A program made the translations under genes and the position numbers. The notes under the pieces are model-generated. The model saw nothing but the letters and a program-made list of their open reading frames with translations. It was not told where the DNA came from and made no database searches. From Ignelater luminosus (taxonomy: Eukaryota; Arthropoda; Insecta; Coleoptera; Elateridae), in the NCBI GenBank assembly GCA_011009095.1, contig VTPC01000670.1, forward strand, positions 1-64,000: 64,000 bases of DNA, in the 5' to 3' direction. Each line of letters starts with the position of its first letter. Position 1 is the stretch's first letter. Below, one piece after another: positions 1 to 10,720 of the stretch.

Positions 1-1090
1 ATATTCATGATCAAAATGTGTTTTAAAATAGAAGTTTTCGTTGTATAAATAATTCTGTGTTGAGTCATTAAATAAAATAATTAAATGTTATGGGTAAATT
101 GGAAAATTATTGATGTTGTTAATGCGAATCCTTTATGCACCGCTGTGAGCTAATATCGAGCATCATATTTCACATATCCCACATTAATTATCAAGCGGGT
201 CATTGGAATTGAATTCTTTATGGAAAATTGCTTGCAGGTATTTCAATTTCCTAAAATTTTTAAAAATATCTCTAATCATTTATGATGTTAGCAATGCTAA
301 TTGGTTATAATAAACAGTAATTGTTAAAATCTGTTTAGATAATAGTTGCAAAATAATCAATTTTGTGAAGCTGTGAAATATAAAACCTTAGATGATTGTG
401 TTTTAGCACGTATGACCTTAATAAGACTACGGCAACTTTTACTTTAATTGCAAGTTCATTTTTTTCTTTTTTTTCCGTTGAGTGTCATTCTGATTTTGAC
501 CTGACTAACAAAATCTTAATTAAACATACCAATTTAGAATAACGAAAATAACTGTGATAATAAGTTCGGACAAGTATTCGGCTGAAACCCATAAAATACT
601 AAGGCATACATAACATAAGAAGTAGGAGCCTGTCTATCAATGAATTATGTACTCATGGAACGCACATTTGAAATCAGAAGCAGAACATGCTGGAGGTCAA
701 ACTGTATTGACAAAATTGAAAAATAATGGTTTAGGCACTTCAAATATTATGTCCCTAAAATTTGAAAATTTTTGAAAATCGTTTTGTGTATTGGCAATTT
801 AATTCTTTCATTCAGCATTTCATTCTTGGTTTTCTGTTATTTACCATTTATATGGTTAGAAATTAGAAGAATCGATTGAAAATAAATTTCCCAACGATAG
901 ATTCATCTCATTTTTAATCAAAATGCAAATTTACCAAAAGTTAAATTTACTGTCAAAGTTGTCGGGGTAAAATATTTTTTAATTGGCATATACTTTTAAG
1001 ATTCTAATTTTATTTCTTACGGTAGAATACAAATAATGTGTCAGGTAGGTTCTTAAGACGCCATGGTAATCAATTAAGACAACGTAGTCA
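1..1090. other. Unannotated AT-rich sequence
   Basis: No coding region, RNA gene or repeat structure recognised on either strand; only short, stop-rich frames. Confidence 0.5.
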
Positions 1091-1099
1091 TTTCTCATA

Positions 1100-2400
1100 G
1101 TCCTTGTGGCAGTGTTTTTTCTTCGACTGAGTTCTACCACTTAAAGCCCAAACTATATCTGCTTGATTTTTACAACGTCTCTATCAACCTCTACAAGGTG
1201 GAATAAAGCACAGCAATGAGATGGAAGGTTTGGTCGTTCCAACACTCTACGACATTGTTACTTCTTCTAGGTAGACCTTAATTTCATAACTCATGGATAA
1301 GTTGGCTTCCTTCGTTGTATAGTACTGCCGCACATTTGTGCAATATGTCTACATAACAGTCAAGACATTCACTAAGATCATCATTTGGCTCCTGACAAAA
1401 AACTGTCGCATGTTGGTTGCAAACCCCTCTTCGCTCTCATATAGCTTTCCTATATATTTCTCTTCATAGATGCATTTGGGAAAATATAGTAGAAAGCCTG
1501 AATTTCAGCTTTTTAATTTTAACCGATACAAGGTAGATTCCGAATTACAAGTGGAGGGTAAGGCAAGAAAGCAAAACCTAGATAACTAAGTATCTCGATA
1601 TTTAATAGTTGGTAGTACTTATTAGTAGGAAGATTATTACACTTCACACTTGCCAAAACACAGGATGGCATTGCACGTAATTTCATTAAAATGTAAACAA
1701 CGAGAATAACTTGTTTTTTAAGAAGAACATGCAGTGTGAGCAATTAGAAGAATAATCTTGGCACCACCTCGAAAGTCTCATCATGGAAGAGATGTTTGCG
1801 GGATGCCAAACTTAGAAATGTCTCTTCATGCTTTGCTCTGTACATCGTTAAAAACGGTCTTTCATCTAGCATGACTTTGTATTTCTCGGGACTGATTAGA
1901 TAAATCCAAAATGTTTGTTCTGGATTGCGTCCTCGATCCTTATTTTTTAAATTGCAAACGTCTCGAGTCAATCCATTTGTACTGCGTACTAAGATATGGC
2001 TGTAATAACCACCACATCAGCAATTGACATACTCGTAGTTGTTGTAGAATCTTTTGAATCTGAATCAATACCTCAAGTTTTGTAATTTTTCTGATGTCAG
2101 ATGAGGGAATGAACATGGTTTGTCTCCTGCACGCAAATATCATAAGTTACGTACACACTACCAATAAATCTTCCCATTCACAACTTTTTCTCGCACATAA
2201 ACGAAGCACAAGCATCTTTTTCATTTGCAACATATTTCAATACATTGCCTTTCTTCAGATCGTATACCAGTAAATATCTGTATCAACTTGCACAACTGGC
2301 ACGCATTGTATTGCTTCTTTCATCCCGGATGCCAGCGACACTGCTCTTGTTCCAAATCAGATCAATCATGTAGTTCTCGGTAAATCAATCAAAAATATAC
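1100..2400 (-). pseudogene. MULE (Mutator-like) transposase remnant
   Basis: Reading the minus strand from about 2400 down to 1100 gives, across several frames and stops, the order expected of a MULE transposase. A Cys/His-bearing N-terminal part (possibly FLYWCH-like, weak) ends near NHVHS at about 2110. Then comes a stretch ending FHDETFEVVPRLFF (about 1744-1790), which matches the MULE catalytic-core start (usually DGTFK-V-P-FYQLYT). LHVLLKKQVILVVYILM follows (about 1690-1740), and near 1231-1262 NNVVECWND matches the family's NN-(V/C)EGW-motif. The Mutator superfamily catalyses cut-and-paste transposition. The copy has multiple stops and frame changes and no visible TIRs, so it is an old fragment. 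The family call rests on motif order; the N-terminal finger is the least certain part. Confidence 0.65.
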
Positions 2401-3030
2401 CTTTGTTGCTCATAATTAAATCCTGATTAAAAAAACTTTTACTCAACTTTGACCATAAAAGACAGTAACAAACAATTTTTTTCATAACCAAAGTACAAAT
2501 CTTTTAAATCGCCTTGTGTAACAGAGACAATAGCTTTTTTGGTTAATGATACAGAGCATCTTATTTTCTTCCTGGATAAAAATGATTGGAACACTTAGAA
2601 CACACAAAATCTACAGACTTTATGCACGTACATATAACGTAACTACAGAACTTCAAGAACCCACACCATTATGATATAAGATTGAGCGAGGCATTTGAAA
2701 AACTAGTTATCATCGTCCACTTTAAAGACTTCATAAAATTTCAATCCATTTCATCTACACTGACTGCAGTTCTTTTTCCATTGTGTTTTACGTATTACCT
2801 CTGGTCAACTGCATTTGATGAAATTGTTTGCTCAATAGCTCGCCAAAGTACAATAGTGTCCTTCTTGGTACAAAATTATTACTTTTCGGCTACCGCAACT
2901 AAACTGATGAGGTTTGTCGGTTTGCCTATACTTCAGACTGTCCGCAGACTTTTATGTAGAACTACAATATTCGTAAAGTAGATAGCTTTACCGGCACGAC
3001 AGTCAGAAGATCGATGGTACGATGACTGTT

Positions 3031-3051
3031 AAAATAAATAAATAAATAAAT
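3031..3051. repeat. (AAAT)n microsatellite
   Basis: About five tandem AAAT units. Simple repeat visible directly. Confidence 0.95.
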
Positions 3052-3474
3052 GATGCAAACAATAATAGACGCCAACTGCAGCTGTTAATAGCAATTACAT
3101 TCTACAGCTTGTTTTAGACTTAGAGATTTAGGCATTTATGTATTAAAACAAGGAATGTAGTAAATAAAAGAAAGATATTTTATCAAACGCTACGATAAAA
3201 CTAAAAAGATCTCTGTTCTGAAAATGACAATTACAGCCTAGCAGTGTGCTTTACCTTTTTTCTTCTGTATTCATCATTAGTACAGAGTTATAAATACTCA
3301 CTAAACAATGTCAGTGTTAATAGTTATAAATGTAGGTACTTATTAAGGTTGAGATGCATTTGGTGATATGAGAATTGATATATCAGACAAGAAAAAACGA
3401 TATAATTTATCTATCCACCTTGATTTATACATCAATAAATCACTTTATTAATCTACCAAAAGTAAAGGCTTCTT

Positions 3475-3505
3475 GAAATAAATAAATAAATAAATAAATA
3501 TAAAT
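3475..3505. repeat. (AAAT)n microsatellite
   Basis: About seven tandem AAAT units followed by a degenerate unit. The same unit as at 3031-3051. Confidence 0.95.
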
Positions 3506-4900
3506 AGTAGTTTAGTTCAATCCTTTATATTGAATTTTTCTATGAATAGTCAATAATGGAACGGGTGAAGAAGTTCTTTCGCAAAATGAAACCCTTTATC
3601 AGTCTGATGAAGTTTGAATGAAAGCAGCGAATCGATTAATGGAAGCATACGAAAGCTCGAGCTTTCACAGTACTGTTCAAAAGCTCTGTATTGTACAAGA
3701 ACGCCATTTCGAAATAACTTCAAGTAAAGGCTCTGCTGTGCACAAACTTTGATGTAATAATTATTTTTCTCGTGGTTGCATGAGTACTGAACTCAGTATA
3801 TAGGTTTAAAAGTCAAAAAAGATTTACAGATTTTCTTTTTATTTTTCAAATTCTTTCTGATTCTTTTTCTTTTTAAAAGCTAAAACTCACAACACTAAGA
3901 TTTCTGAGAGGGGTAGAATTTACGCCCGCATACCTAAAACTCCCCTTATTTCGGCGTGTCCATAATTCAGAAACGTTTGGTGGTTGAGCATTCAGCAAAA
4001 GAAGAGAAGCCGAAATAAAAAGTGAATCAGACAAAGAGAAATTTCTCGTGTGGATGAGAGATTCTATAAAATATGCAGAACGACGTGGCAGACGCGCAAT
4101 ACTAATGTCATAAGACGAAGAAATAAGATTATACAGCGGCCTTTTTATAGTTCCAGCAGCAGCTAAAATAAACTCAGTTTTATCAGGCTGAGAACCGCGT
4201 GCAAGTCGAGTCTGCATGTTTTATGAAATATGAAAATCGGATTTACTCTTAAATTTTCGATACAGATACGCCGCTAGCGAACTAAACATTCATTACGAAT
4301 TCTTACTTGTAAACACACTGAGAATTTGTGTTTTAACGAATACATGCTACGAATCAATAAGGTATTAAATGAACTTGGGTTTTCGTTTTATTGTCAGTTA
4401 AATATAACAAGATAGATCTTTCTTTTTATTTTCAAGCTTATTTCCGTAATTTTTTGCTTGTTATATAAGACCGTATCTTACTCATTACTTTTTTGTTTAA
4501 TAATCTTATTAGCTAGTATACGAAATATAAAATACAAAGTACATAAATCGTAAGTTTCTAAATGGTCGATTGAAAGCCATTTTGTTCCAGAAAGGCTTTT
4601 AGAAGCTCTATGAACTTTTACCAAGATGAGTGCTTATTTCTAGTTTCAGAAATTTTAACAAGAGGTTTTCCTTCTACATCCATTGATCTAAGCTTTGTGA
4701 ATATTTTTAATACTCATTGGAGAATTCGATAACAGACATTTGGAAATAATGAGACCAGAGTGGTTTTTTCAGGTGACAATTGTATGAAAAATATTCGAAA
4801 GGAAAGAAACTTCAACATTTAGTAAAACTAATGCGCATAAATTAATAATTTGCAGATGTGTTCTTAGCTCAATAAGGAGAACATGAAACGAGGATTAGTA

Positions 4901-5104
4901 TACAGGGCGTTTCTAAAATATTTGGCCAAACTTTACTAGCATATTCTACAAGTCATAAGGTTTAAAAAACCTATATATGCCTAGGTTCAAAAATATCTTC
5001 TTTTTGAGTTATTAACATCTTAGGGTAGAATTATTGCACAAAGTATACTTTTTAATTAAACAGCAAAAACAAAATCAGTAACCTATGAACATTTTTAACA
5101 AACG
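4901..5104 (+). repeat. Left terminal inverted repeat of the 4.9-kb element
   Basis: About 204 bp, matching 6250-6452 in inverted orientation with scattered substitutions and small indels. The inner boundary is the shared AACAAACG. Confidence 0.85.
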
Positions 5105-5209
5105 TTTTCAATTAAGAGCAACTATCATCAGTTGTCTGAAATGTCAACTCTTACTTGCAGTAAACATTCTTAAGTCAACCGAATACTTGATGTTTATTTT
5201 ACATAGAAC

Positions 5210-6239
5210 ATGCATCAACACACAAACCGTGAAATGGTTGATATTCATTATGTTTATGGGAAAGCAGATGGCAACACTGGCAAAGCTCAATGTCTTTACA
5301 GAAATATGTTCCCTGGAAGACAGGTACTTTTTCTATCATGCACCGTAGGCTTCAGGAAACAGGGTTTTTTTTCTCCTATCTTTGCTAATAGAGGCATAGA
5401 GAGAACTATCTGAATACCTACCCAATCTAGAAATGGAAGTCGTCGACACGATTGAAGAGCATCATGAAAATAGTACAAGGGAAGTGGCTGTAGAATTTCA
5501 AGTATCTAATGCGACAGTATGGAAAATTCTTCATGATCAATTTCTGTATCCATACTACCTGCAACGAGTGCAGGCCCTCTTGGAAGCAGATTCCCAGTCG
5601 CGATTATTGTTTTGTAAATGGTTCATGCGTCAATGTCATCGTCCTAACTTTCAAGTTAATGTACGCTTTACAGATGAAGCAAATTTTTCAAAACATCGCA
5701 TAGTTAACTTTCACAACAACCATTGCTGATCGGATGAAAACTCTCATTCTGTAATTGAATCTCGACACCAACAACAGTTTTTCTGTAACGTCTGGGGAGG
5801 TATCGTTGGAGATTACCTAACTGGACCATTTTTTCTTCCACCTACATTAAATGGAGTAACACACAGGCAATTTTGAGATCCTGACCTTCTTGTACTCGTT
5901 GAAGATGTATCGCTAGAAACCCGTCGAAAGTTACGGCTGATGCATTTTGGTGCTGCTGTTCGACATTTTTTAAATAATAATTACTCCAATCATTAGATTG
6001 GCCGAGGAGAATAAGTGCGATGGCCAGCACGGTCACCACACTGTTATATTCTTGATTGCTATTTGTGGAGGCATCGTTTACCAATTCCAACTTAACAGAT
6101 TCTACAAGAACGCATTATGCAAGGCTTTGAATCAATTCAAAATTCTCCTGGAATATTGGAACGTGTTAGGCGATTTATGATAAAACGTTGTAACGCATGC
6201 GTTGCTGTTAGAGGGAGTTATTTTGAGCATCTAATTTAA
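5210..6239 (+). pseudogene. Tc1/mariner-type transposase, inactivated
   Basis: Encodes a DDE/D transposase for cut-and-paste movement of the surrounding element. The first part (from about 5210, NREMVDIHYVYGKADGN, a helix-turn-helix region) is joined by a frameshift near 5410-5430 to a frame with NATVWKILHDQF and LQRVQALLEAD (about 5433-5729). That frame contains FTDEANFSKHRIVNFHNN, the first catalytic Asp region. After a stop at 5727-5729 the frame continues with NVWGGIVGDYL and GPFFLPP. From about 5937 it reads MHFGAAVRHF, where the family has MHDGAPAHF, so the second catalytic Asp is replaced by Phe. WPARSPHCYILD (SPDL-PLD in relatives) follows at about 6025. The C-terminus SYFEHLI ends at the stop at 6237-6239. 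Several further stops are present. Clearly non-functional. Confidence 0.85.
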
Positions 6240-6249
6240 AATAAGAAAA

Positions 6250-6452
6250 CGTTTGTTAAAAACGTTTATAGGTTACTGAATTCTTTTGACATTTAATTAA
6301 AAAATACATTTCGTGCAATAATCATCCTAAGATGTTGATAACTCAGAAAGAAGACATTTTCAAACCCAGTCGTATGTATGCTTTTTTAAAATCCTTATGA
6401 CTTGGAAAATATGCCGCTGAAGTTCGGTCAAACATTTTAGGAACACCCTGTA
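6250..6452 (-). repeat. Right terminal inverted repeat of the 4.9-kb element
   Basis: About 203 bp, inverted copy of 4901-5104; ends with CACCCTGTA and a TA flank. Confidence 0.85.
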
Positions 6453-6454
6453 TA

Positions 6455-6890
6455 AGCATGAAATATTCTCCACGAGTTCAAAGTTGGTGATCTTTCCAAA
6501 GCTCAGTTCCTAGGAGGGTTTTACAAGTACTCTTGTACTTGTTGTTGTTTTACCTGCCTTCTTCGTTAAATATATTAAATGTATTCTTCGCATATTTCTT
6601 GGATTAACTCTTTTCTTCAACTTTGTACGTAACAGTATTCCGAAAGAATGCAGAAGAATAAGTAATCTACATCATCCCAAAAATACAGACTTGCTATAGA
6701 CCACCCATGTATTTGGAAAAGTGTAGAAAGTGTATGTAATAACTATTGTTGGAAGAACTGTTCGAAGAATAATTACTAGATGTTAACAAAGATAAACACA
6801 ATTCTGACGATTTTCTTATTTTGAATTTCTGAACGTGATTTTTCGATAAGTCAATTTATGTACAAACTATTTTACTTATTCATTTTAAAA
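6455..6890. other. Unannotated spacer
   Basis: No gene or repeat structure recognised. Confidence 0.5.
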
Positions 6891-6891
6891 C

Positions 6892-7290
6892 TACAGGGTG
6901 ATTCTGAATATGTTCCAAAAACTTTAAAGACTCAATCTCTGAGTAATTTTCATCAAAAAGGTTCATATAAACCTATGTCTAAAACGGCATAGTTTTAAAG
7001 TTACAGGGTGTTTGATAATAAACTAATAAAATCTTACAGAACTAACAACATAACATTTAACAACAAAATAAATTTATGTAAATATTATCATTGGCCGTAT
7101 CATGTAAACCATCGTTAGAAATTAACAACGTCGCTAATTTTTACATATTGATAAAATTTAATCGACAGTTAATATTTTACCAATCGCTAATTACATGTTT
7201 TTAATTTTATCGATTGTTTCAATATTTGTTTAAATTCGTATTCATTGTTTTAAAAAGTACGTCAAAAGCTTTTTGTTTTTGGTGTCGCAA
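6892..7290 (+). mobile_element. Left end of a second CAGGGTG-type DNA transposon
   Basis: Begins TACAGGGTGATTCTGAATAT, with a second internal ACAGGGTG at 7003-7010. This resembles the ends of elements that commonly terminate in ACAGGGTG in insects. A short ORF start follows at 7290. I found no matching inverted end downstream; the decayed LINE at 7.55 kb may have removed or displaced it. Confidence 0.45.
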
Positions 7291-7436
7291 TGGAGGATAA
7301 AAATAGGAGTAGTAGAACTACTAAAGCCCAATTAGAGATGATGAAAATTTATCTTTGCCATAATAAAGAGTTGGTCTTCCAAGATAGACAAATATCAGGG
7401 ATTTCAAAAAACACGAAGAAAAATGAGATGAATTAG
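7290..7436 (+). pseudogene. Possible Myb/SANT-like (zeste-type) ORF fragment
   Basis: A 48-codon frame starting MEDKNRSSRTTKAQLEMM. The pattern, a basic N-terminus followed by T-K-Q-(x)-L--(M/L) and an acidic helix, resembles the start of the Myb/SANT-like DNA-binding proteins (regulatory protein zeste type) carried by some insect DNA transposons. It sits about 400 bp inside the CAGGGTG end at 6892, where such an ORF would be expected. It ends at a TAG at 7434-7436, and I could not follow the domain further. Identification is tentative. Confidence 0.3.
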
Positions 7437-7549
7437 CAAATATTCCTTTCATTCCATTTTTTGGTGTCTAATAATAGATGGCCTTTTGGAGTGCTTAACA
7501 GTTAGTTACTGGTCGTTTTCTCGACTTCGCGTCGTTTGCGACTGTATAC

Positions 7550-8990
7550 AGGTAGCCTGCAGGATTATAGAAAGGTTAGTAATGAGAATGGTCTATAGAT
7601 AGACTGAAGTAATTCTCTTCACCACGAGAAAGAAAACGGGGGGTTTAAGGGAATCCATATTGTACGGTAACCTTTACCACTCGAGCAAAAATCAAGTACT
7701 TAGAGGTGACCTTGGAAAGGAGATTAAGCTGGAAGTCACATATCGACCGGGTGATAGTCAAATCGACGGCAAAACTCTGACAGCAATGCTAAGAGGTAGG
7801 TAGGCTTTGTGAAATCAGTCCTCAGATAGCCTACTGGATCTGTGTGGCAATTATCAGACCCATAGTACTAGACGGTTTAGTGATCTAGTGGTCTAGTTAC
7901 AATGCCTGCCCTGTGTGGGTATAACCAATGCATTTAGGACGATCTTTACGGCTCCACTTGATGTTCTAATGGGGATGCCGGACTTCCCAACTTAAATTAT
8001 GAAGGAGACAATGGCGGCCCACCTCAGAATTCAGAATGCAGGGTCATGGCTTGGAAATGGGTTTAACGCCGGCCACTCTCCGATAGCCCAGTTAGTGGAA
8101 AAAGAAGTACCTTTACAGGGTAACACAGACAGACGAACGCTTAAGGCTGCATAGGAAGTACTTCCCCACAATCCTGACTAAGGAGCAGTGAGAGAGCAGT
8201 AAGGTAAGTTTTCAACAGGACTCCCTGGTTTTCTATACATGTGGATGACAGGAAATCTTAGGGAGCAATTTACCTGGGAAATCCACACGGGCAAGGAAAC
8301 TTTGCTCTGAAAAAGCACACTGTGGTCTTCCAGGCTAAGGTCTATGCCATTATATTGTTGTCATATAGGGAAAATGCAAGAATGACGCAGTACTCTCTTG
8401 TGCAGGAGTGTTTAGAGGCTTCGGAAGAACATTTTACAACAAAGGAGGTTAACCTCATCAGGGTTGCTGGGCACAGCTAGATTCACAGCAACGAAAAAGC
8501 GGATGAACTTACCAGACTCAAAGCCGAGAATATTTGCTTAGAACCAGAACCTTTTCTAGGAATAAGATGCATAGGCTTACGAGACTCAAAAGGTAAGCTA
8601 ACTAAGAAGTAGTGGCTATTGCCAGGCAAAAGACCATACTACCGGTTTTAACTTGTCAAATCTAGACTGGCTAATAAGTCTTTTAGTTGGGATCCTCACA
8701 GGCCATTGTTTCTTAAAAAGGTACCCGTCGCTCATAAATGAAGAGGAAGACCCAACATGCCCTAAATGGCGATGAAACGTCTTTTTAGTTTCTGGAGAAA
8801 TGTAAGGGTTATGAGAGGTTAAGGATTAAGACCTTTCGGGCTGTTGTACTAACAATAGAGGAGTTGAGCTCTCTAGCCTGAACTGACAATCTCACTTTCG
8901 TTGGGTAATCAAGTAGGTTTCGGCAGAGAACAAAGAAAAGAGTAGTAGTTGGTCGTAGAGGTGGTCGAGGGAATGGCGAGAAATTAGTAA
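7550..8990 (+). pseudogene. Decayed non-LTR retrotransposon (R1/I-type): RT tail, RNase H, C-terminus
   Basis: Plus-strand frames, broken by many stops and shifts, follow the end of a LINE reverse transcriptase and its RNase H. TEVILFTTRKKTGGL (about 7600-7640) is followed by a YLEVTLERRLSWKSHIDRV stretch (about 7692-7750), matching the K(Y)LGV-LD---WK-HI thumb region. CEISPQIAYWICVAIIRPIV follows (about 7809-7866). An RNase H tail is seen at about 8451-8530 as VNLIRVAGHS then NEKADELTR, matching WV-GHS-I-GNE-AD-LA of this domain. RNase H after the RT places it with the R1/LOA/I group rather than CR1 or RTE. The 5' two thirds (ORF1, endonuclease, RT fingers and palm) are missing. The 3' end is probably near 8990-9060; no clear tail was found. 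Confidence 0.75.
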
Positions 8991-9059
8991 AGAAAGGGCC
9001 TATAAAGGATTGGAGTTTAGCCTCCACAACTGCTACTACTACTCTGACAATGTTGATGA

Positions 9060-9324
9060 TTACCCAAATAATATTAAATTTAAAGGAAACGCTTAGATTG
9101 CAATTTCAACAGCTGGTGTTTTTTTACTATTTTGCACTATTAAATGTCTATCAAAATGGATTTCGTTAACACATGTGATCCTCAGGATGATACGGTGTTT
9201 TGACCAAACAATACATACACTATAGAAACTGTGAAAATTGATGCTAAACAATTAGAACGGTGCTTCTAAAACTTTGTATACGGCTTTTTTTTTTGACCTG
9301 GTTAATCCTACGCCTCCTCTTAAT
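9060..9324. other. Unannotated spacer
   Basis: No recognised feature; may contain the 3' tail of the LINE remnant to its left. Confidence 0.4.
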
Positions 9325-9536
9325 TAATTAAAGCGGTCATTGTTGAAAGGGGGTATGTGCAAAATTTCAAATTGCTGTAAAACATTTCTAAATTCTGTTC
9401 TTTTTTTAATAGAGAGCGATAAACTCTCATCACTAAAGTCATAAGAAATTTCCTTTTGTTTTTGTAAGGCAGTTTTATTAACTTTACCAACAATTTGATT
9501 TTTGTTACATGTCCTCTTTTAACAATGACCGCTTCA
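9325..9536. repeat. Imperfect inverted-repeat (MITE-like) hairpin
   Basis: AAGCGGTCATTGTTGAAAGG at 9331-9350 recurs inverted as AACAATGACCGCTTC at 9521-9535. Homology extends inward about 50 bp (CAAATTG and similar stretches), with a loop of about 100 bp. No ORF. The form fits a small non-autonomous DNA element; superfamily unknown. Confidence 0.6.
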
Positions 9537-9539
9537 ATT

Positions 9540-10190
9540 ATCAGTTGGACACAGTTACAACTAATACCATATTCATGTTAATTTTTACATACCCATTTTA
9601 GCAAAATTGTGTTTCAGTTATTTTTGCTGCGAAGCTTGCTACCTTGTAAATCGTTGGAAAGAGATGCACATCTTGACAACACCGCAACAACATTAATCAG
9701 AAACCAACAGACAGCTGTAATCAGCGCAACCAGAGTTGACTAACTAGAAATCTCCGATGTTGCAAACAGTAATTTTGGAAGTTTACTAAAGATGGACGAA
9801 AAAGAACTAGCTAAAGTGTAGCACAGAAAAACGCACAAAACAGGTTTATAACTACGAAGAGCACGAGAACTAGCCTTACAAGGCGAAGTTAATAGAGTAC
9901 TTAGGGCTGGTGACCGACAAAGGATTGTAGTTAACAGGAGATCGTAGAAAGCTAAAAAACGTAAAATTTAAAGCGTATAGCGTAACCATACATGGAAAAA
10001 ACTGGAAGTTTTGGCCCCATACATTTAGGATAATTAATATTCAAGGTATAAGCTCAATATTTCTATACGAAGTAGAAGTTTGAGATATTAGAGGTGGTGA
10101 CAGAAAGATTGGACAAATGAAAGTGTTTATTATTGTAGTTCTAACAGAATAGTTAATTTTGCACAGCATTTTCTTGTTTTCCTGGTAGTT
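9540..10190. other. Unannotated spacer, possibly the body of a hAT-type element
   Basis: No recognisable ORF. It precedes a hAT-type terminus at 10192-10241, so part of it may be the inside of that element, but no transposase motif was found. Confidence 0.35.
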
Positions 10191-10191
10191 A

Positions 10192-10241
10192 CGCGCCCCC
10201 CTTTGGAATACTAGGCGCGTCCCACAATTTGAGAACCACTG
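10192..10241 (-). mobile_element. hAT-type terminal inverted repeat (single end)
   Basis: The sequence ends CCCACAATTTGAGAACCACT followed by G. Read inverted it starts CAGTGGTTCTCAAATTGTGG and runs into a GC-rich stretch. CAGTGGTTCTCAA is a widespread terminus of hAT elements. The 8 bp that follow (TGTTAGAT) would be the target duplication. I did not find the other end nearby. Confidence 0.6.
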
Positions 10242-10479
10242 TGTTAGATTTCTTGATTACTTTCAAAGAGTCATATTTAGGTAGAAATTATTTATTTGAA
10301 TTAATAATGGACGATCTTTGTTTGACTAAATGTGAAATGAAATTGAAATTCAGTACCTGGTAATAGCTAATAATCTGCTTACTAAAATCAAATAAATAAC
10401 TAAGAGCTGACAATTGGAAGAGGAAAAAAATACAAGAATACATATAGATGTAAGTAGATTACATTTTTGTCAAAATTTC

Positions 10480-10720
10480 TAAGTGTTTGATGTTAGATAC
10501 AAAGAACACGTACGTTGTTACAGACACAAACATCCAGGCAAATCCAATTATGCAAAACAGCTCATAGAAAATAATCACTCTATGACCAGAAACAACCACA
10601 TTACACTTTTTGTAATAATAAACACAAACTGGAAGTTTTGTAAGCATTTGAAATTTACAAACACAAACAGAACGTACCCTTAATGAATGGACAGATTGAC
10701 CCTATAAGATAAGATAAGAA
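10480..10720 (+). pseudogene. Penelope-like element fragment (GIY-YIG endonuclease C-terminal part)
   Basis: A frame at 10483-10683 reads FDVRYKEHVRCYRHKHP, then KSNYAKQLIENNHSM. This matches the conserved segment after the GIY-YIG core of Penelope-like elements (F-TR-KEH------K-S-YA-HL-E-NH). The downstream part LKFTNTNRTYP resembles the closing L(E)I-K--N--P motif. The GIY and YIG motifs and all of the RT are absent, so this is a truncated copy. It is separate from the larger Penelope remnant at 48-51.8 kb. Confidence 0.6.

Larger units (their letters stand above)
2450..4898. other. Intergenic stretch without recognised genes
   Basis: Holds two short AAAT microsatellites and several open frames under 115 codons that resemble nothing I know. 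No TIR, LTR or RNA gene seen. Confidence 0.5.
4901..6452 (+). mobile_element. Long-TIR Tc1/mariner-like element (dead)
   Basis: A complete 1.55-kb DNA transposon. It starts TACAGGGCGTTTCTAAAATA and ends with the inverted counterpart (GGAACACCCTGTA), flanked by TA on both sides (4899-4900 and 6453-6454), the target preference of the IS630-Tc1-mariner group. The inverted repeats are unusually long, about 204 bp each. The transposase between them is frameshifted and carries stops. Related long-TIR elements with ACAGGGTGTTCC-type ends are common in insects, and other ends of this type occur in this window at 6.89 kb and 30.9-32.1 kb. Confidence 0.85.

Noticed and set aside
2682..2981. 99-codon plus-strand open frame
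   Set aside because: Composition and lack of any motif suggest chance; lies next to a MULE relic read from the other strand.
3475..3505. Tandem units as a CRISPR-like array
   Set aside because: Four-base microsatellite with no spacers; the genome is eukaryotic.
3595..3640. CTGATGA followed by GAAA (hammerhead-like)
   Set aside because: No stem II or III pairing; isolated match of short boxes outside any element.
3873..4217. 114-codon minus-strand open frame
   Set aside because: No family resemblance, no repeat ends, no splice or start context that supports a gene.
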